Counted from the first letter of the stretch, positions 1 through 13,083 are shown. The stretch: DNA of 64,000 nucleotides from Ecdyonurus torrentis (GCA_949318235.1 OX439127.1:6589534-6653533); one strand, 5' to 3'. A program made the numbers and translations. Notes: generated by a model not told the origin, from the sequence alone.

Positions 1-219
1 ATAAATCATTTTTTTGTTTCTTTCAACATTCGTCAACACACTGGCTCAAATAACAGATCCATACTTGAGGTAATGTATTTACAACTTTGATCATTTGGTT
101 GACGCTCGCTGGTTGGTTCTAAGTCTAACATTAACTTTAGCTTGCTGCCACAAAGTCAAAATATGAACCAGCTGGGCATGTCAGTGAGGCATATTTTTGG
201 TGAGAATTTTACTCATGCG

Positions 220-255
<36 letters not shown>

Positions 256-821
256 CATGAACTATAATATATTAAGGTGTAGAACATTTGTTTTATGTGA
301 GCAATTAGTTCCCAGTAATAAGTTACAATAGGAACAAAGAAATTTTCGGAAACAAAGAAATGTTTTCATAGTTAAATTGATATTTAACTCATTTTAATAA
401 TTTTTAATGCCTGTTCATACATATATAATTATTCAAAACCTCAATCCATACCATAAGATTTTTTGTCACTTTTTTTTAATCATGCTTATCAAATATTGAT
501 AGGTTACAATAGATAAAATAGAGATTATCAGTGACTAATGAGGAATGACTAGGTAGATAAAAATATAAATTTATATTATATATATATATATATATATATA
601 TCTCCAATATATTATGAAAAGTAAAAAAGTAAGTAAAATAATTTAACGGTTATTATTAATAATAAAAAAGTTTATCCCGAGTAGAACGCTAAGTATGACA
701 AAATATATGATTTTTCTATGAAATTTCAATGAAACGTTCCATAACGATGACACAACTGCGATTTAATGAAGACAAAGTATGACAAAGTCACAAAAATAAT
801 TTTTTTTAAATGTCTAACCAG

Positions 822-1211
822 GAAATTTCGATGACAAAAAAATGACATAACGACGACATGAAATTATTTGTTTTTACAAATATGAAATAAGTAATACAGC
901 AAAAAATTATTGATGAAATAACGATGGCAGTTTTATTTTTTAAAAACCTAAATGCGACACAACGAAGACAACGATTAAAATTCAATATGTATGAAATAAC
1001 GATGACACGAAGAAATAATAATTTATTGGCTTTTTACATGAATATTGAATTTTTAAAATTATTTCTTCGTTGTGTTGCATTTAGATTTTTTGAAAATTAA
1101 AGCTGCCATCGTTACTTCATCAATAAGTCTTGACTGTCATACTTATTTCATATTTACAAAAATAAAAATGTTCATGTCGCCGTTATGTCATCTTTCTGTC
1201 ATCGAAATTTC
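822..1211. mobile_element. Foldback MITE, about 390 bp (copy A)
   Basis: Long imperfect palindrome. The left arm (GAAATTTCGATGACA..., GATGAAATAACGATGGCA, CGACACAACGAAGA) is matched by the reversed right arm. The arms pair over most of about 180 nt, with a loop near 1030. The same structure is in copy B at 28912-29303. Confidence 0.75.
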
Positions 1212-1404
1212 TATTTTAGCTTGTAGATTGATATAAAAATACCATACATACAGAAACGCTGTTTAGTGTTATATGTGTATATTTGTATAACAAAAAAAAA
1301 TATAATAAATTATTGTCATATTATTATACTACTGTAACTCACTTCATAATTTAAATTAATTTTATGGATTAAAAAAATGTAACAACAATTGTTCAGTATT
1401 AATA

Positions 1405-1600
1405 ATAATAATAATATTGATTTATTGAACAAGGAAATTTTACAGACAATACACAGTCATGTCACAAAACATTGAAATTGCTCAAAAGGATAACTAAAAA
1501 GGCAAAGCCCATCAAGTTAGTTATCCATAAAAGTAATAAAAAATAAAATAAAAAGGTAAAAAATACAACAAATTAGACATTATACATGTTTTTGAAACAA
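1405..1600 (-). mobile_element. LINE-like 3' tail remnant
   Basis: The minus strand ends in TTGTTCAATAAATCAATATT followed by (ATT)n, preceded by GGGCTTTGCCTTTTTAG. The same arrangement (GAGCTTTGCCTGTTTTGAT, CAATAAAACC, (ATT)n) occurs at 63435-63560. This looks like the 3' end of a 5'-truncated non-LTR retrotransposon with a simple-repeat tail. Copy B has it at about 29475-29660. No coding part is present. Confidence 0.45.
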
Positions 1601-1697
1601 AGCTGCTGATATATCTTTAATGTTACAATTTATTTTATTATATAAACCAAAGCTTCTAGAAAAAAACGAATCATTATAATAGTTGACGTTGATTCTA

Positions 1698-3498
1698 CAC
1701 GGTAAAAAAAACAGGAAAATAATTTTTATTTTCAATTTTTGCTGGTGAAAAAATGTGGTTACAGAAATAATTTTTCATGTTTTAGGAGCAAAAAGATTTT
1801 CAATTCCTCTTTTTTTCTTTTTTTGTTTATTTTGCTGCAAAGCGAGAAAAGAGGAAGCAATACGCTCGGTCTAGTAGGGGAGAATTTTTTTTCTCTCAAC
1901 CTGAAAATGTTTTTGGGTAAAAAAGAAGAATCATTACAAACGTTTTCAATAAAAAATCCTATTTTTGACCTTTTTATTATATTTTCTTATATAATGACAT
2001 GTTTTAAATTATTCGTCAATTTCCTTCTTCTTCTTCTTTTTTTTTTTTTTTTTTTTTTTCCTTCATTTGTTTCCCTTTTTTGATTGCATTGAATTTAAAA
2101 TAAAAAATTAAAGCTATACGATAATATTGGGAAAAAAAAGGAAATCGTAAAATATATTATTTTTAATAACAAGTTTATTTTAATTAAAATATTATCTAAA
2201 AAGGTTTATTAATTTAATTTAAATTATATAAATATAATATATATATATATATATATAATATATATTATATATACATATTATATACTATACATATATTATA
2301 TATGTACTATTATATACATACAGTATATAATATTATAATATTACAGAGTATATTATTATATTATAGGTATTTGCTTCAATGCAGGGACATTTGCGATTGG
2401 TTACGCTAGTCCTTGAAATGTGTTAAGCCCCCTAAAAGTATGTGTGTGATTTTACAAAAAGTGTCGAATTTTACTTACAAAATAAGCAGAAAAAAGAAGA
2501 CACTTGAAAAAAACATACCCTCAAGTCAATGAAAGTTATAAAGTAAGGGGGTGGTTTGACACGGTTTGTAACGGCACGAAAAATGACCTGATGTGCCGCA
2601 ACTTCCTGCCTAGTTGCAACGCAGTGCAGTTGCTTTTAAGATTTCAAGCTTGTGGTGTCGACATCTAGAACTCAATTTCTGTTATTGAAGTAAGTATTAA
2701 TTTTTGTTTCATTTTTTTAAGCTGTCTTCACATTATAATATTTATACTTTTTAATTTTTTTTTTTTTTTAATACTGATTCTTTGTTGTATACACGTAGAT
2801 TAAAAAGTCTTCCTCTTAATCGTTTTCTTTCTTTAACATAATTGTTTTAACTTTTATTTTTTTATATATAAATTTTTTGAATAACTCATTATTCCATCTT
2901 CCAAAAATGTTTCCAAACCATTCACATAATATAGTTACATATCGAACGAGTTTTCTGTGATGAAAAAATAAAACTATGTAGTTGTGATTAAATTTGAATT
3001 ATAATAATTTTTTACGGTTCATTTCTAAAATGCTTTCTATCTAAGTCTTTTACTTGTTTGTTTCTTTCTCAAATGATTAGTGCAGAGACCGTAATGATGT
3101 ATAGAAAATTGTTAATTTTAATAAGATCAAAAATTAAAATAATCGTAAAAAAAAAATATTTAATAAATATAATACCTTGTTATAACTATAGTTTTATTTT
3201 GCAAATAACAAAGATAATGCTTTATTTTAATTTCTTGATATTTATGTTTTGTCTGCATGATTTTTGGTAAGGACTTTTTTGTGATAATAACTTATAAAAA
3301 GTAATCGTCCGATAAATGTAATGTATATTATTTTCGGTTTCAACATTTTATCATACGTTTATCTAAATTTAAAAAAATAATAATAAAGAAACAAAGAAAA
3401 AAATAACAAAGAAAGAAAAAAGAGAAAGTAAGATTCAATTGAACAAAAATTCGACTTCCCATTTGTCTCATTCTGCCTCCCTACCCTCCCGCAACAAC

Positions 3499-3596
<98 letters not shown>

Positions 3597-5423
3597 CTTC
3601 CTCGCTCATTCTTTCTTACACTATTTTACAAATTTTATGCTATAAATTAAAAGCTATATTGAATGACCATAATTTTATAAATTAGAATAAACTTTTAATA
3701 TTGTATTTAGTTTGCACTAATTTGAATATCTTTTATGTTACTTGATAATTTGTATATATTTTCAAATTTCATTTATGATTGATTATATTTAACAATTTTA
3801 TTTAAAAATATATATATATTATTTTAATCGCAGCTCTAAATGTAAAAGAAAACACAATTCAGTAAATTTCGTTTCAATTCTTTAAGCAACATAGTTTTAT
3901 TTAATGCGCTATTTCTAATTTCATTCTAACAATTTCTTAATTTTGCAGATCTATCATTTGAATGCCAGTTGAAGAAGTTATGCTGAAGCTATCACCAAGA
4001 CGGCGGTGAAGAAATATACAAGCATCTGCAGATTAAAGTTCATTCTGTTTAAAATATCAATTATGCATTAAAACATTCGACGGCACCCGGTTCAAATTTT
4101 AAATACATCTTTTAGTACCAGCTCTTTGTATAAATCCTTTACGTTAAAAACTTTTTTTTTCTTGTAACAAAATGTGATTTTTTTTTTAATTTGTATAAAC
4201 TATATAGTAAAATGTGTAACATACAATATTTACAAATAATTTCACGAAACTTTTGTAAATATATTTTTCTTATTAATAAGATAATAAAATAAATTTCTTT
4301 GATTAGTTGGTTTTTAGACGAGTTATACTCTATTTTATGCATTACTTATGTTATTTCTTTTTTTTGAGATCTATTTATATAGGTAAGTAAAACTGATGTG
4401 AAATCTATCTGTTTATATGTGTCATTTTTATTTAATGTAATTAATTTTATTTTTCTAAGTAATATATTAAAATAATAATTTTAAAGAAAATTGTTCCGTC
4501 ATATAAAAACGGTTTTATTTCTAAATTTAAATATTTTTGTAATGTTTGATTAAATTGTTTATAATAAGTGAAAACTATTTTTAAATTAATTTTAAAAAGT
4601 TGTAATATTATTTATTTTTTTGTCTGATGTTCAATAAGTTAAAAGAAATTTTTATCATATTAATAATGATTTGTCGATTTATTATCTGTGTTAATTTTGA
4701 ATGCATGCAGAATCAAGCCTTATATATAGTGTAATATATATATTTTTATTTAATACACTAAAATGTAAAAGTTATTCTTTTATATGTTTCACTGATATAT
4801 TATTATGTTTATGTCATTTTTTCTTAAGAAAATTTTAAAATAAAATTGTCTACACTTGCAAAATAAATTTTATTGTATGTATTTTTCATTATATATGTAT
4901 TATCTGCCTTACCTATACTAGTTTATATTATATTTTAGATTATAATATTAGGTTGCTTTTGGTATATTGTATAATAATAATACTTTTTCATATTTCTTAC
5001 AAGTTTTTTATGCTAATTATAAAATAAAAATAATAATAATAAAAATATAAAAATAATTAAGTAGCAATAAAAATCACTCTAAACATAAAAATATTTGCTT
5101 GGAAACAAATTTTTTCCGTTCTAAAATAAAAATAAAATCTGCATCACAGCAGTAAATTATTTGTTTACAAACAAATATTTTTCTTTTACGCCATAATTTA
5201 AGTATTTACGCTAAGCATTAGAAAATATTACGCGGAGAAAAAAATTCTATCTTGCGGGAGCAAAATCAGTTTCCCTTCGGAAGTAGAATTATCCGTCCGC
5301 AGTCGGAAATATTCGGCTCGGCTGGCGCGAAATATTTAGTTCCGAGACGAAAGTTTTCCTGACGGAGTGGAAAACGAGTCTAACCCTAAAACATGAAAAT
5401 AGTGGCTCGTATTTTTTATCGTG
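1698..5423. mobile_element. 3.7-kb TA-flanked terminal-inverted-repeat element, copy A only
   Basis: Copy B (29776) has an empty site reading GATTCTAGGTACAA. Here 3,726 bp are inserted between duplicated TA dinucleotides (1696-1697 and 5424-5425). The ends form a short imperfect inverted repeat, CACGGTAAAAAA against CACGATAAAAAA. TA target duplication suggests a Tc1/mariner-like or similar cut-and-paste element, but no transposase is recognisable, so it is non-autonomous or composite. Internally it holds a GC-richer block (2370-2690) ending in a GTAAGT donor-like site, a TTTTGCAG acceptor-like site at about 3948, and a (CT)n array at 3501-3597. Confidence 0.75.
3501..3597. repeat. (CT)n microsatellite
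   Basis: About 48 dinucleotide units with one TTT interruption, inside the 3.7-kb element. Confidence 0.95.
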
Positions 5424-5830
5424 TAGGTACAATAAACTCATAGTAGAGTCGCTATTTCGCAATCTGGTGGATTTAGATCTAATAGCGACCCTATTAGCTG
5501 AGAATACAGGCAAGAATAAAAATAAGAATAAAAATCGAGACTCATGTTCATTTATACACTATTTTTGTGTTAAAATTCAGTTAATTTATTATTATTATTA
5601 TTATTCCATTATCATTAAAAAGTTTTCTTATGTGTTGCATATTAAATACATTTTGCACAACAAGGCTTTTTTATTTTTAGAATACATTCAAGGTGCATTT
5701 TTTTTTTGCTATCATATATTTTATACGCTTAAAAAATATTACTGAATGACTATTTTTGTCTTTCAAAAGCTTTTTAAAGTTTAAAAAAAATAGTTATGTT
5801 TAATCTAGCGTAGAACAAATTATTTTATTA

Positions 5831-5833
<3 letters not shown>

Positions 5834-5896
<63 letters not shown>
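5834..5896. repeat. (CT)n microsatellite (copy A)
   Basis: Downstream of receptor A. The copy-B homologue is longer (30186-30267). Confidence 0.95.
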
Positions 5897-5897
<1 letters not shown>

Positions 5898-6033
5898 ATA
5901 TTTTAAAACTACATAGACCAATGAAACATGAAACTTAATGTTATGCAATAATTTTAACATGATCTGTAAAAAAAAATGTAAAACATAAAATACAGTTTAA
6001 AAGAACATTTTGAAAAGATTGTTGGTGGTTAGG

Positions 6034-7273
6034 TTACTTCAAAAGAGTGTTGTTGATAGAGAGGAACATTGCGAGGATCCATCCAAATGCCTGGAATCAG
6101 TAACAAAAATCAGTTCATATTAGAAAAAAAATTATTTTACAATTAAAAAGCAACAACTGCTTTTTACTACATTATACTAATATGTACTTACATCATTATT
6201 ATATAGTGTTTTATTCAATAAATCAATATTATATATTATACTAAGTTTGTGAAAGACTCATAGACAGATAAATTTAAGTCTCAAAAAGAAATGAAAAAAA
6301 AAAAAAGCAAATTGTTGATTTTAATTGTTTTTCTAGTAATCAAGTAATTATCTTGAGTGAATAATTTTGAAATTGTATTTATGTTAAAACTTACAAACGA
6401 AAAAGTTTTATATCTCAACGAAACAACGTAAGATCTTCCAATACAAAATGGAATTGGCCTCATGCATCTCAACATCATTGTTTGTAGCATTCCAGAAAAG
6501 ACTTTCCAATTTTTCGGTACATCAACGGATTTAGAAAAACAGATTTTTCCCAGTTTTTGTTCCTGAAAAAGAGAAAGATAGAGGAAGATAATTATAATAT
6601 TTGTAATAATTATGCTAGTTTAATGCAGCAACATTTATGTAAAACATCCCAATTTATGTTTTGTTGTTCTTGTACAGTGATTAAGTGATTACGATTATTA
6701 TAATAGTTAACATGTTCAGTATAATTACTTATGTTATTACAAAATAGAAACATGTAATCTACAATCTATAGCAATTATTCAATGCAGAATAAATTTAATT
6801 ATATAATTTTTTCCGTGTTCACATAGTACGATTGTAATAATGTATTTTACCATTTAAATCAAGTACTTTTTTTTTCTCATAAGAATAACATTACACATTT
6901 TTAATTTAGTGCAAGTATTTGAATGGAAAAATGTAAACTTCCTATGCCTCTGCTTTTTAACTTTAAATTTGCGTTGTCCAAAAAAAAAAAAAAAAAAAAA
7001 AAAAAAAGTGTGCAAAATTTTAAAAATGGGTTAAAAAATAAACAAACTTATAACTTATCAATGATACATGATGCTAAAAAAGCACTAGCAAACGACCTTG
7101 ACGTCAAAGTCAATACTTCCGAAGTATTATTTTTTGGATTCTGAGCTTTTTATTGTATGTATATGTTAGCTTATATGTTACTTATGTTAGTCATAAGTCA
7201 TAATAATATCACTCTTATTCTTATTGTAAATTAAAATAAATATTTTTACTTTTTTTTATTTAACGTGTCGTGT

Positions 7274-7343
<70 letters not shown>

Positions 7344-10300
7344 CTTATATCAAATAATTGAGTTCAGAAATGTTCATTTTTCGGCTTTTGATTTTTCTAT
7401 TTTGACCACAACTGGTTCTGGTCAAAATTCAAAGACCAAAACTAGATATAAATGTTTACACCGGGTTTTGCTTTTTGCGAAATGCTCAAAACTAGTATGG
7501 ATCAAAATTTCGTGACCAAAAGCCGAAATAAACTGGCATTCCGGGTTTCGGCAAAAAGCGACGAACCAAAAGCCGAAATGAGCAAAAATACCTAGTTTGG
7601 GTCAATTTCGGGTTTTGATGCTAACATATATAATAGACTAAGTATCAACATTTTTGATTTCCCGAATTTCAACTAATTTAGTTTTTTTTTTTTTTTTTTT
7701 CATTCAATTGATTTCATATTTAAGAAAATGTTAGCTTCAAAGCTGAGTAAACTATACACAGTAAAAGTTTCAGTATATTAAGATAATTTTTATAAACTGG
7801 AGATTATGCGATTATAAACTTCATTTCTCTATAAGAAAGCATTTTAAATCAAGAAAAAATCGCAAAGTCGTCTGTTTCCACTTTTTTTAAAATTTTTTAA
7901 CTAAAATTATTTATTTATTTATTATTAAATTTTTTTCCAAAGTATAACTTGTAATTTTAAATATAAGAACCAAACCAACACTTACAGTATCAAAAGCTTG
8001 CTCTGCGCACATGCAAAAACAAAAAAATTGCCATACAGAATAACTTAAGAAAGTAAAATATATGAATGTCAAAATGAAGGAATAAAAGTCTCCATCCACA
8101 ACTGCTGCTTTCATCTGTAAAATAAAAAGTATTTATTATTAAATGAAATAAAAAATCTATACATATTCTACATATCTTATTTTCTCCAGCATAGTTAAAT
8201 AAATATAAGAAATATTATAAGTTGCTTAATTATACAGCAGAAATTACACGTAATATTTTGTTTTCATGATCGTATATTAAATATGACGCCTGGCTTCGTC
8301 AATGTTAGATAATAAGAAGAACTGTTCATAAACTAACATTTAATGGCCCATGGGCCTAAGGCGCAAACTCATGATCATCTTGCGAGATATGCAACTTGTC
8401 GCATATCTTTTACGTCATATATAGTTACAGTTTCAGTTTCATTTAGGTTTTATTTTAAAAAGCATGAATACACGACTTTACCATAGCATAAGTATAATAT
8501 ACACTATAGGGTGTATGCATTCATGTTAAAGTCAACGCCATGTTGGATAACTCAATAACATGGGTGGCATAGGACAAAAAATCATTTTGCCAATTTAAAA
8601 ACACTATGCAATATTTTTGAGAACATTGATGCTGTAAATATGTTGAATTAGCATCTCAAGTATGTGAGAAAAATTAGAAATAACACAAAATTAACCGATT
8701 TCCCAAAGAAAATATGCTTAAATTAAGTTTGTCCTATGCTGAGCAATGTTATGCACTACTCCAGCATGGCCTCCAAGCGCAATAAATATGACGTCATCCG
8801 CATACACCCTATATTATATGCAGTGGGTTGTATATCTTACAGGATGCTTGCAAGCTTGTCTTGTTGGGCTACCATGGGGTTACGGAAGGTCTTTGGGTCA
8901 TTATAATATGTGAGTCAATGAACAGTTCATCTCATTATCTAACATTGAAAAAGCCATGTTATGTAAACCTTAGCTAAACTTCCTCTTTAACATAAAAGTT
9001 GTATAATATACTTACAGTATTTACGATCTCAAATACGACACATGATATTAAGAACATTCGTACTATGGACAGCAACATTGGTGTTCCAAAATTTTTGTTG
9101 AAATCCATTGACATTCTGAAATTTAAAATTTATAAATTGAGTATAATATTATATTAAAAATAATAACAGTAAAGTACATAAGCATTTATTTATTGCATTT
9201 AGGTTATACTGTATGTAAATTAAAATTTGTGCATATATAGGTACTGTATGGAGAAATTAGTAGAGAGTATAGAGTACAAAATATTGCTGCATGTGAAATA
9301 CGTATTTATATATTCGAATGCTTACGGATAACCCGCACATGCTACATGCTATATCTTTAAATATTTAGAGAAAATAATCCCATGCATTGAGGCACAATCA
9401 AAGTTTTTTATAGGGCGACTCTCTAGAAACATTTATATTCAACTCAAAAAACCTCAGTCGATTTAAATCGGGCATGCCTAAAGTATCGCCCATTGTCACA
9501 TTTGAGGAGAAGGGGGGCGGCTGGGCGATACCGTAAAAGGTCGAACGGCAGGTAACTCAGGTTTTTTGAGTTGAATATATGTGTTGAGAGCATACATTTG
9601 TTTTCTAAGTTTATATAAAGGTAAAATCAAAATAATAATACAATGTACAGCAAGTTTTATTAAAAATGAGACACAAAGGATTTTACGTATTTTTACCGCA
9701 CCGTAAGTTATAGTTTGCTTTAATATGACTGAAATCACTTACAATCGCCCTCAAAACAGCTGTTTTCCTATTATTTAATATTGTATTTTCTTTTTGATCA
9801 AAATATTGCATATATACATATACTTACTGTCCTACATGCTGGTGAACTGTAATACTATAAATAAATTGTTCTTCCAGTTTTTTTTTATCATATTTTGTTA
9901 TTGGCTCAGATGGAATGTCAATATTATTAACTAATTCACAAATTTGACTCAAATATATTTTAATTATGATAAGTAAATATAAAGGTATTAATTCAATAAA
10001 TATTAAAGATATTACGATTGCTGGTGCTATTATTATCAATATTATTTTCTTTACATATGAATTTAAAATTTCATCAACACTAAAAGTGTGAGATTCTAAT
10101 GCTCTATATATTGTTGCAAGGAACATTATTACTAATGTAAAAGTTACAAAAATTGTACATAATTTTTTAAATTTCTTATTACTATTATTTATTAATTGTT
10201 CTTTAAATTGATAATGATTTACCAGTATAGCAAATTGACTGTATATATCTTTCACTTTATATTTCAATATACAAAATTTAGTGTATGTTAAAGTAAGTAC

Positions 10301-10507
10301 TGCAAATCGCCAAATTATTAGTAAAGTTTCTTTGCCATTTTTAAAATATTTAATAAGGATGAAGAATAAAAGTATAATAGCAATTAGAGTTGTATATGAA
10401 CACCAATACATATATATTTTACTCAAAATTCTTTTTAGATTTGATTTATGACTCCATGCTATAAGACCAGCAATTTTTAAAAGTAATAATCCGAACTGAA
10501 AATGCAT
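6034..10507 (-). CDS. Odorant receptor (insect 7tm_6), copy A, five coding exons
   Basis: Predicted ligand-binding subunit of an insect odorant receptor channel, which works in olfactory neuron membranes together with the Orco co-receptor. My exon model on the minus strand is 10507-9828, 9115-9016, 8114-7986, 6562-6395 and 6090-6034. All introns are GT-AG, with donors of the GTAAGT type and acceptors TTTCAG, TTACAG, TTTCAG and TCCAG. Phases join in frame, giving 377 aa; family members are usually 370-420 aa. Exon 1 starts at an ATG and encodes 226 codons with several hydrophobic segments, including an HQH motif near its end. Exons 3-5 give the last transmembrane segments, and the PIPFCIGRSY...SLRYKTFSF block resembles the conserved C-terminal region of the family. 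It looks intact. Intron 3 holds a 463-bp insertion and intron 1 a 142-bp MITE. I cannot name the subfamily or ligand, and UTRs are not visible. Confidence 0.85.
7164..7626. mobile_element. 463-bp TG...CA insertion with TATA duplication in receptor A intron 3 (solo LTR or MITE)
   Basis: It begins TGTTAGC and ends GCTAACA, is flanked by TATA on both sides (7160-7163, 7627-7630), and is absent from copy B. The 4-bp duplication and TG...CA ends fit a solo LTR. On the minus strand an AATAAA lies about 90 nt from the 3' end. It contains a (CT)n array (7276-7340) and several copies of CCAAAAGCCGAAAT-like motifs. A MITE with 7-bp inverted ends is the alternative. It is unrelated in sequence to the LTR of the big element. 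Confidence 0.7.
7276..7340. repeat. (CT)n microsatellite
   Basis: Internal to the 463-bp insertion of receptor A intron 3. Confidence 0.95.
8507..8811. mobile_element. TAGGGTGTATGC MITE (copy A)
   Basis: 305 bp with inverted ends TAGGGTGTATGC / GCATACACCCTA, flanked by TA. It lies in intron 2 of receptor A and carries TGACGTCA near its right end. The family recurs at 43907, 48620, and in degraded form at 17793, 59834 and around 63060-63880. Confidence 0.8.
9436..9577. mobile_element. 142-bp TA-flanked MITE in receptor A intron 1
   Basis: Inverted ends TATTCAACTCAAAAAACCT / AGGTTTTTTGAGTTGAATA, flanked by TA. Copy B at 44834 shows the empty site CATTTATGTG. It is typical of a Tc1/mariner-derived MITE. 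The interior is GC-richer, with a GGGGGGCGG run. Confidence 0.85.
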
Positions 10508-10932
10508 TTTTTTCCCCTTTTTAATTTAACTTCTGTAACAGTAAAAATTATTCTTTCTCTTTTATATATGCTGTCACTCTTTTTGAATATTGTTAATATC
10601 AATTTATGTTTATATGAAAATTGACATAGTTTTTTATTTATTTATTTTTTTGTAATAATTTTTGTAATAATAATGTTTGATTATTTTTTTACACTTAACA
10701 CCATCACTTATAAAACTAAAATATATTATGCACTAAAATACTGCAAAAGAAAATTATGTTTAAAAAAATATTATCTTCATTTCACTACACTTATAGGGGG
10801 TTTGTTTGATAGATTTTTGTGTAACACAGGAGAACAGGAGAAACAAAAGTATAAATCTGTCTGAGTGTTTATTACAAATGGAAGAACAGCATTATATTTG
10901 CATCTATTAAAGTCCTTGTCAAATTACTTTTA

Positions 10933-11278
10933 TATCATTTAGAATACTAGATTGATAATTACCATATCTTATTATCCATGAATTAGACACAAACACGTTG
11001 ATTTTGTATTTATTTTCATTTTAGCGGTTATTTCACGCATCTGACGTCACAATGTACCGATGGGGTCGTGATAGGGGTAAAGAACTTGAGGGAGGTGCTC
11101 TAATTTATCACGTGACCAGAGCGGTGACTGTGATTAACGTTGGTACATTGTGACGTCAGATACGTGAAATAACCGTTAAATTAAAAATAAATAAAAATAA
11201 ATACAAAATCAACGTGTTGGTGTCTAATTCATGGATAATAAGGTATGGTAATTATCAATCTAGTATTCTGAATGATAA
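10933..11278. mobile_element. Foldback MITE, 346 bp, near-perfect palindrome (copy A)
   Basis: The arms pair across almost the whole length: AATACTAGATTGATAATTA, TTATTATCCATGAATTAGAC and GGTTATTTCACG on the left are all matched inverted on the right. The loop is near 11090-11120. Both arms contain TGACGTCA. The element lies upstream (5') of receptor A. Confidence 0.85.
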
Positions 11279-12356
11279 AAAAGTAAGTTTGCAAAGGCTT
11301 TAACGAACGATTCAAATACTTTTCTGATTTTTTATTTCTAGAAATAATTAACTATAGCTATAAACATAAATTAGCAGCACACACACATACATATATATAT
11401 ATAAATCACTATGAATATTTGTATAAGACAATTATTACTTATAACAGTTATATATACGTGAGGATATATATAAGCACACGTAACTACTATTGAAAGCCAA
11501 AGAAGAAACTAAAATACTTCTTAACTTAACATTATATTTATATGCCCCTAAAATCATATGATTACGCATGCGTGTATTACTATTCAAAATTTAACTCATA
11601 TTATTTATTATTAATTTATTTTTAAAATTATTACTTTATATAAAAGATGGGGGGAGTGGCGGATTATAATATGAAACTTTTATTAAAACGCAACTATAAT
11701 TATTATTCTTACTTTTAAATATTTAATTATTTTATTAGAGCATTAGTTGTGGATTGAAATATACTTTATGATATAAAATATATAGTAACTGAGAATATAA
11801 CCAGCTGCAAAATTATATGGCATTGAAGTTTTGCAATAATGAGAAGGAGGAGTTTTACAGTATCATGCATGGAAGGGTAAAATTAAAGAAAATATATTAT
11901 TGAAGAAATTGAAGCTCCCTTTGCTATTTACAATGTCACGCAATACGATATTAAATTATATAATATTATGTAATATTCACATGACAGTTTTTACGTAGAA
12001 GATTTCTTAGCCCTGGAACCTGACTTATATTATAATGGTTTGAAATAGTATGACTGTTCTTATATAAAATAACCAAGCAAGATGTCAAACATTTAAAAGT
12101 ACATCTATGATATAGAATTTATAGCTATTTTTATAAAGAAATCAATCAATCAATTGATCAATATACAAACAAACAAATAAAGGAAAAAACGAAACAATTG
12201 ACTATTAAATAACTTTCACAATATGACACTTAGGAAAAAAATAAGACTAACATGCAGAAGGAGTAGTTAATATTACATTCCATTGTCAGGCATAATCCAC
12301 GCCTTTTTAAATTGATTGATTGATAGATTGATTGGTAATTGATTGATTAATTGGTT

Positions 12357-12360
<4 letters not shown>

Positions 12361-12447
<87 letters not shown>
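12361..12447. repeat. (ATTG)n microsatellite (copy A)
   Basis: About 21 units, flanked by interrupted units from 12312 onward. The copy-B homologue 47605-47741 is a pure array of about 34 units. Confidence 0.95.
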
Positions 12448-12734
12448 CATTCATTGATTGATATTTATATATTTTTCATTTATTTTATTATATAAAATTC
12501 CAATAATATTTCAATGGATAAATGTATAACATTTGTCGAGAAGGAAAAAAGTTTGAGCTTTTCCTAAACAATTATTGCCTAAGCATTGCTAATGATAATT
12601 CTATATGCAAATTCTACTAATGCTACTGAAAATGTATTATTTTGTAACTGCATATCCAGTCTTGGATAGATAAACGTGAAAACATGCACATACAGGAAGA
12701 AATGTAAATAATGCCGTAAGTCATTATTTCATTT

Positions 12735-13083
12735 TAAAGCCATAGACCACATAAAACCACATGACATGTGCTTTTTAATGAATAAACACGAAATGGGATC
12801 TTCAAAACTGTTGACAATTTTTACCAGAATGTTAATGTAGCCCCACGAGAGAACGTGAAAATACTGTAAAGTATGCAATTTGCGTGTAAATTAATGTTTA
12901 TGACGTCAGAACCATGCAAAAAAATAGTATGAAAATGTTGTGCGGGTTGCACAAATCAAATATTCTGATCACTGCTACGGGGCTACTGTTGGGTTTTGAG
13001 ACAAACTAATGTTATTTATGTAAATCCCATCAAGTGTTTTGTGATATAAATGCTTATGTTTTTATCTGGTCTATTCCTTTAAG
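12735..13083. mobile_element. Dispersed non-autonomous element, ATAGACCA ends (copy A)
   Basis: About 345 bp with imperfect inverted ends (AAGCCATAGACCACATAAAA against AAGGAATAGACCAGATAAAA). Copies lie at 52454-52801 (duplication) and inverted at 20541-20884. A diverged relative is at 21033-21338. It contains TGACGTCA. Confidence 0.75.

Noticed and set aside
9496..9738. 80-residue minus-strand frame in receptor A intron 1
   Set aside because: It spans the 142-bp MITE insertion boundary and does not exist in copy B.
12361..12447. CRISPR-like or satellite array
   Set aside because: Pure 4-nt microsatellite with no spacers; the window is eukaryotic.
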